A stretch of 64,000 nucleotides of DNA from Monosporascus cannonballus. Taxonomy: Eukaryota; Ascomycota; Sordariomycetes; Xylariales. This document shows positions 61,449 through 64,000 of the stretch, piece after piece (positions within the stretch are counted from its first letter, which is position 1; each line of letters begins with the position of its first letter). The stretch is taken from NCBI GenBank assembly GCA_004154925.1, contig QJNS01000250.1, positions 47,671 through 111,670 of the forward strand, given 5' to 3'. The position numbers and the translations under genes were made by a program. Below the pieces are notes generated by a model that was given only the letters and a program-made list of their open reading frames with translations, ran no database searches and was not told the DNA's origin.

Positions 61449-63317
61449 ATGCCAAAGCGTCACACTATTCTCGGGCTGCGAATTGGCCCGCGCCGCATCT
61501 CCTTTCTGCTCGTTAGCCTGGGCCTCTTCGCCCTGTTCACGCTCTTTTTCACCTTACCGAGTGCTATACCGACGGGGCCGAGTTTGTCTCAGAGCTTGGC
61601 GGATCACAAGATCTCGATACCCAAGCTCAAAGACTCCCTTTCGTCGAGCATTCTCAACCCTTTCAAACCCGTCGCGCATCCGCCCCCGGTTCAGAAGAAC
61701 TCGACCTACGGAGAAAGTTCCTGGTATTCGAATTGGAACTGGCTGAGTCCGTTCTCCTCCTCCGTCACCCTCGACGAGAACCGTTCGCTTCTTCCTCCTC
61801 TGAAGGAGAGGGCGCCGATATACTGCTATTACGATACTACCGTACAGAAAGACGGATCAACGAAGGACGCCGAGAGTGAACTGCTCCTCTCATGGAGACG
61901 CGCGTGGTGGGCACAGGGGTTTAAGCCCATTATTTTGAGTGCGGCAGAGGCGATGAATAACCCTTTATATGACGAGTTGCAGAGGTTAGAGGTCGAGCCG
62001 GCGTTCAAGAAAGATATGATGCGATGGCTGGCGTGGGAGAATATGGGCGGAGGATTGCTATCGCATCACTTATTGTTTCCTATGGGAGCACGTCAGGATC
62101 CGTTGATTTCCTACCTGCGTCGGGGAGAGTACCCACGTCTGACTAGGTGGGAAGGCTTCCAGGACGCTCTGTTCGCAGGGCCGAAGGCGGAAATCACGAC
62201 AGCCATCACACAGGCCCTCCGGAATCCCCGTGTCAAGGATGCCAAGGGCCTCATCCCCGCTGTTTCAAGTGACACTTTCCAAGTCGATCCGACGCATGAT
62301 TCGTTGGCTTTCTATGACGTAGACACCGTCGCAAAGAAGTACCCGAAGGTCGCAGAAGAAATCTCGGCCGGTCGTGCTCCGGGATTAAAGAGCCTGAACC
62401 TGCTCATCAACTCTCACCTACATATCGCGTGGCAAGACATGTTCGATCACGGTATAGCCGTACTCAAGCCTCTGCCGGAACACACGACGTATATGATTGA
62501 GCCGGCCTTTGAGCTTGCTACAAGGCTTGCCTCTTGCGGCGATTCGCCCGAGCCATCTTCGTGCCCGCCAAATATCCCAAAGTGTTCGCCTTGCGTTGCG
62601 TCTCATCCGATGAAAATATCGACACCTGGACCCTATCGTAATGCTACTGGGCTATTCAGCATCGGCACCGTCCCTCACCCCTACACTATGCAGACCCTTA
62701 TGTCGCTCCGTGAATCCGTCGACATTCCCTGGATTAGAAGGGAGACCAAGCGCGATGAGTGGCTCCGCAAACTGTTCAAGGAGCTCCTTGGGACCGGCGT
62801 CGGAGGCACGCCTCGCCTCATCAAATTCAAGGAGGCTGTTGCTGGAGAACATGCCACGGCGCACAGCCTCTGGGTGACGGCCGAAAGGGAAAGCCTTCCG
62901 CAAGATCTCGACTGGTGGTTCGGTTTCGCGATCCCTCGCAATGCCACGGACGATGGTAAATCAGAGACTCCGGTTCCGGGGCCCGAGAGACGACCGAAGC
63001 CGCAGCATGATCCGAACGACGGGCCTATTCCCAAAGAGGAGGATCTAGCACGTGAACCTGCGTTGCTGAAAAAGGCCCGCGATATAATCAAGTCCGAGGC
63101 AGAAGACGACTTACGGATACGAAGTGCCATAGAAGCGTGGAATCCGGCTGATTCCGAAGCCTGGCGGTTTGCCAGAGCTTTCTTAGCCCGCTGGAAGGTA
63201 GAGAGACTAAAATGGGAGGAGGAAGAAAGCAAATACGCTGGCGGCGCTGGAATCGACAAGGGGGACGGGCGACGGAGTAGCTGGACGCGCTGGAAGGATA
63301 CTGATGACGACGAATAG
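61449..63317 (+). CDS. Conserved-looking fungal type II membrane protein, glycosyltransferase-like, function unknown
   Basis: An intact single-exon gene of 622 codons with strong third-position GC, unlike everything to its left. The start at 61449 is chosen because A is at -3 and a short basic N-terminus precedes one hydrophobic segment (residues 17-37, ISFLLVSLGLFALF...). That fits a signal anchor with the bulk in the ER/Golgi lumen. A Pro/Ser-rich stem follows, then a folded region from about residue 122 (IYCYYDTT). There RRAWWAQGFKPIILS and FKKDMMRWLAWENMGGG resemble the arrangement in GT32-type fungal glycosyltransferases (W-G--P-----, D--R---L---GG), though the usual DXD is not where expected. 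Sequons include NST, NAT (twice). A Cys cluster (SCGDSPEPSSCPPNIPKCSPC) may form disulfides. The last 120 residues are charged and low-complexity. Catalysis is inference. Confidence 0.9.
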   Translation: MPKRHTILGLRIGPRRISFLLVSLGLFALFTLFFTLPSAIPTGPSLSQSLADHKISIPKLKDSLSSSILNPFKPVAHPPPVQKNSTYGESSWYSNWNWLSPFSSSVTLDENRSLLPPLKERAPIYCYYDTTVQKDGSTKDAESELLLSWRRAWWAQGFKPIILSAAEAMNNPLYDELQRLEVEPAFKKDMMRWLAWENMGGGLLSHHLLFPMGARQDPLISYLRRGEYPRLTRWEGFQDALFAGPKAEITTAITQALRNPRVKDAKGLIPAVSSDTFQVDPTHDSLAFYDVDTVAKKYPKVAEEISAGRAPGLKSLNLLINSHLHIAWQDMFDHGIAVLKPLPEHTTYMIEPAFELATRLASCGDSPEPSSCPPNIPKCSPCVASHPMKISTPGPYRNATGLFSIGTVPHPYTMQTLMSLRESVDIPWIRRETKRDEWLRKLFKELLGTGVGGTPRLIKFKEAVAGEHATAHSLWVTAERESLPQDLDWWFGFAIPRNATDDGKSETPVPGPERRPKPQHDPNDGPIPKEEDLAREPALLKKARDIIKSEAEDDLRIRSAIEAWNPADSEAWRFARAFLARWKVERLKWEEEESKYAGGAGIDKGDGRRSSWTRWKDTDDDE

Positions 63318-63863
63318 ATTTAATGAACCCATCGCGAAGATGGTAGCATAGGTTTGTGTGCTTAAAAGCGGCGTCGTCACATGTAAGGATCATTGCTCAT
63401 GTTTGGACGGAGTTCAGTTAAGGGGGTCTATACTCGGCGTACGGCATTACAATTCATTATTATTAGGGTGTGGATATCAGAAAAAGGCGTGGCGAGGAGA
63501 ATGCGCGTCCTTACGCGCACCTATTGACCTATTAGTTACCTATCGCAAGCATCCACCAAGCTCTATATGCGTAGACTCTTCGTTCCGGACGTTGTAGCAC
63601 ACCGTCAGCTTCCCTCCTGGACAATGTTCACAGGGACGTGTGTCTTGCTACGCCCTTGAGGAAGCCGTTCGTGATTCGGAACAGGCCGTCCTCATAAGGG
63701 CTATACGGAAAGCGATGCCCATGACGATTGTGCTCTAGGAAATTCGGATCTAGAGCCACCAACTAAAGCCACCCGGCTGAACTCCTTACGTCATGCTTTC
63801 AGCATTGAATATGCCAGCGACGCGCCATCCTCCGACCTCGTCAGCTCGGCAGGCACAATATAC
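63318..63863. other. Intergenic region between two convergent genes
   Basis: Balanced composition with no credible gene. The open frames in it are short and start inside the neighbour or lack protein character. It must hold the 3' ends of both flanking transcripts. A short CGTCCTTACGCGCACC-type inverted word (GTGCGC/GCGCAC-like) near 63504-63523 is unremarkable. Confidence 0.5.
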
Positions 63864-63926
63864 TCATCCGCGGCCCTTGGCGAACTCGATCTTCTGCGCC
63901 TCCTTCCGCAGGTACTGGACCACGTT
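63864..63926 (-). CDS. Last exon of a gene running off the right edge
   Basis: Minus-strand reading NVVQYLRKEAQKIEFAKGRG followed by stop TGA (complement of 63864-63866). The exon begins right after CCAAAAG, a plausible 3' splice site, with a branch-like CTGAC about 30 bases upstream and a possible 5' site GTTTGT/GTGCGT a little further, giving an intron of about 50 bases. The 20 codons are in phase from the splice junction. The helical, basic ending suggests a real protein C-terminus; too little is present to name it. It is convergent with the 622-codon gene. Confidence 0.5.
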   Translation of the reverse strand, partial: NVVQYLRKEAQKIEFAKGRG

Positions 63927-64000
63927 CTTTTGGCATCAGGATTCCACGCGTCAGTTTTCAAACACGCACAAACAAATAGACAGGAGAACTTGCGCCCGGC
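63927..64000 (-). other. Putative intron and start of the preceding exon
   Basis: Contains the likely intron (about 63927-63973) of the minus-strand gene. The last 25 or so bases may be exon. The sequence ends before this can be tested. Confidence 0.35.

Noticed and set aside
62418..63597. Several open frames overlapping the 622-codon gene and its 3' side
   Set aside because: Shadows in other frames of GC-rich coding DNA; no start context or domains.
1..64000. CRISPR array, rRNA genes, telomere repeats
   Set aside because: No regularly spaced short direct repeats, no rRNA-like conserved blocks and no TTAGGG runs were seen.

Overview
The window looks like filamentous ascomycete (Pezizomycotina-type) nuclear DNA. 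About 60.8 kb of very AT-rich, gene-empty, transposon-packed sequence abuts about 3 kb of ordinary GC-balanced DNA with one intact intronless gene (61449-63317) and the last exon of a second gene on the other strand (63864-63926). The AT-rich part carries the marks of repeat-induced point mutation (RIP). Every transposon frame is riddled with stops, and the substitutions are those expected of C-to-T change on either strand: Trp codons became TAA/TAG, Gln codons TAA/TAG, catalytic Asp became Asn and Glu became Lys. Islands of normal composition survive inside it.

Layout. 1-2590: 3' part of a Ty3/gypsy chromovirus (integrase, chromodomain, an antisense coiled-coil frame, 3' LTR). 2591-3592: 3' end of a second LTR element. 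3593-18359: copy A of an unclassified element of about 10 kb, left-truncated and split by a complete Ty3/gypsy element at 6559-13447 (5-bp target duplication GTTAA). 18360-20310: a mosaic of spared islands and AT-rich DNA. 20316-26432: a complete Ty1/copia element (207-bp LTRs, target duplication AATGT/AATAT). 26433-37464: degenerate DNA with three copies of an LTR-like repeat (family D) and a 1.86-kb Fot1/pogo transposon (31089-32945). 37465-47830: copy B of the 10-kb element, carrying a solo LTR of the first gypsy family at 45422-45836. 47831-49309: spacer. 49310-59959: copy C, inverted relative to B, so B and C form an inverted repeat with arms of about 10 kb. 59960-60840: a small gene relic and the transition to normal DNA. 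60840-64000: gene-bearing DNA.

No transposon here can encode a working protein. The elements form a readable history: the 10-kb element first, then LTR elements nested in two of its copies, then RIP. The intact gene encodes a 622-residue single-pass type II membrane protein, probably of the secretory pathway, with a weak resemblance to glycosyltransferases.

The least explained object is the 10-kb element. All three copies share an end with a 21-bp inverted repeat, and the two copies that keep the other end share a 164-bp block bounded by inverted TCAGG-type repeats there. I found no recognisable transposase, reverse transcriptase or helicase in it.
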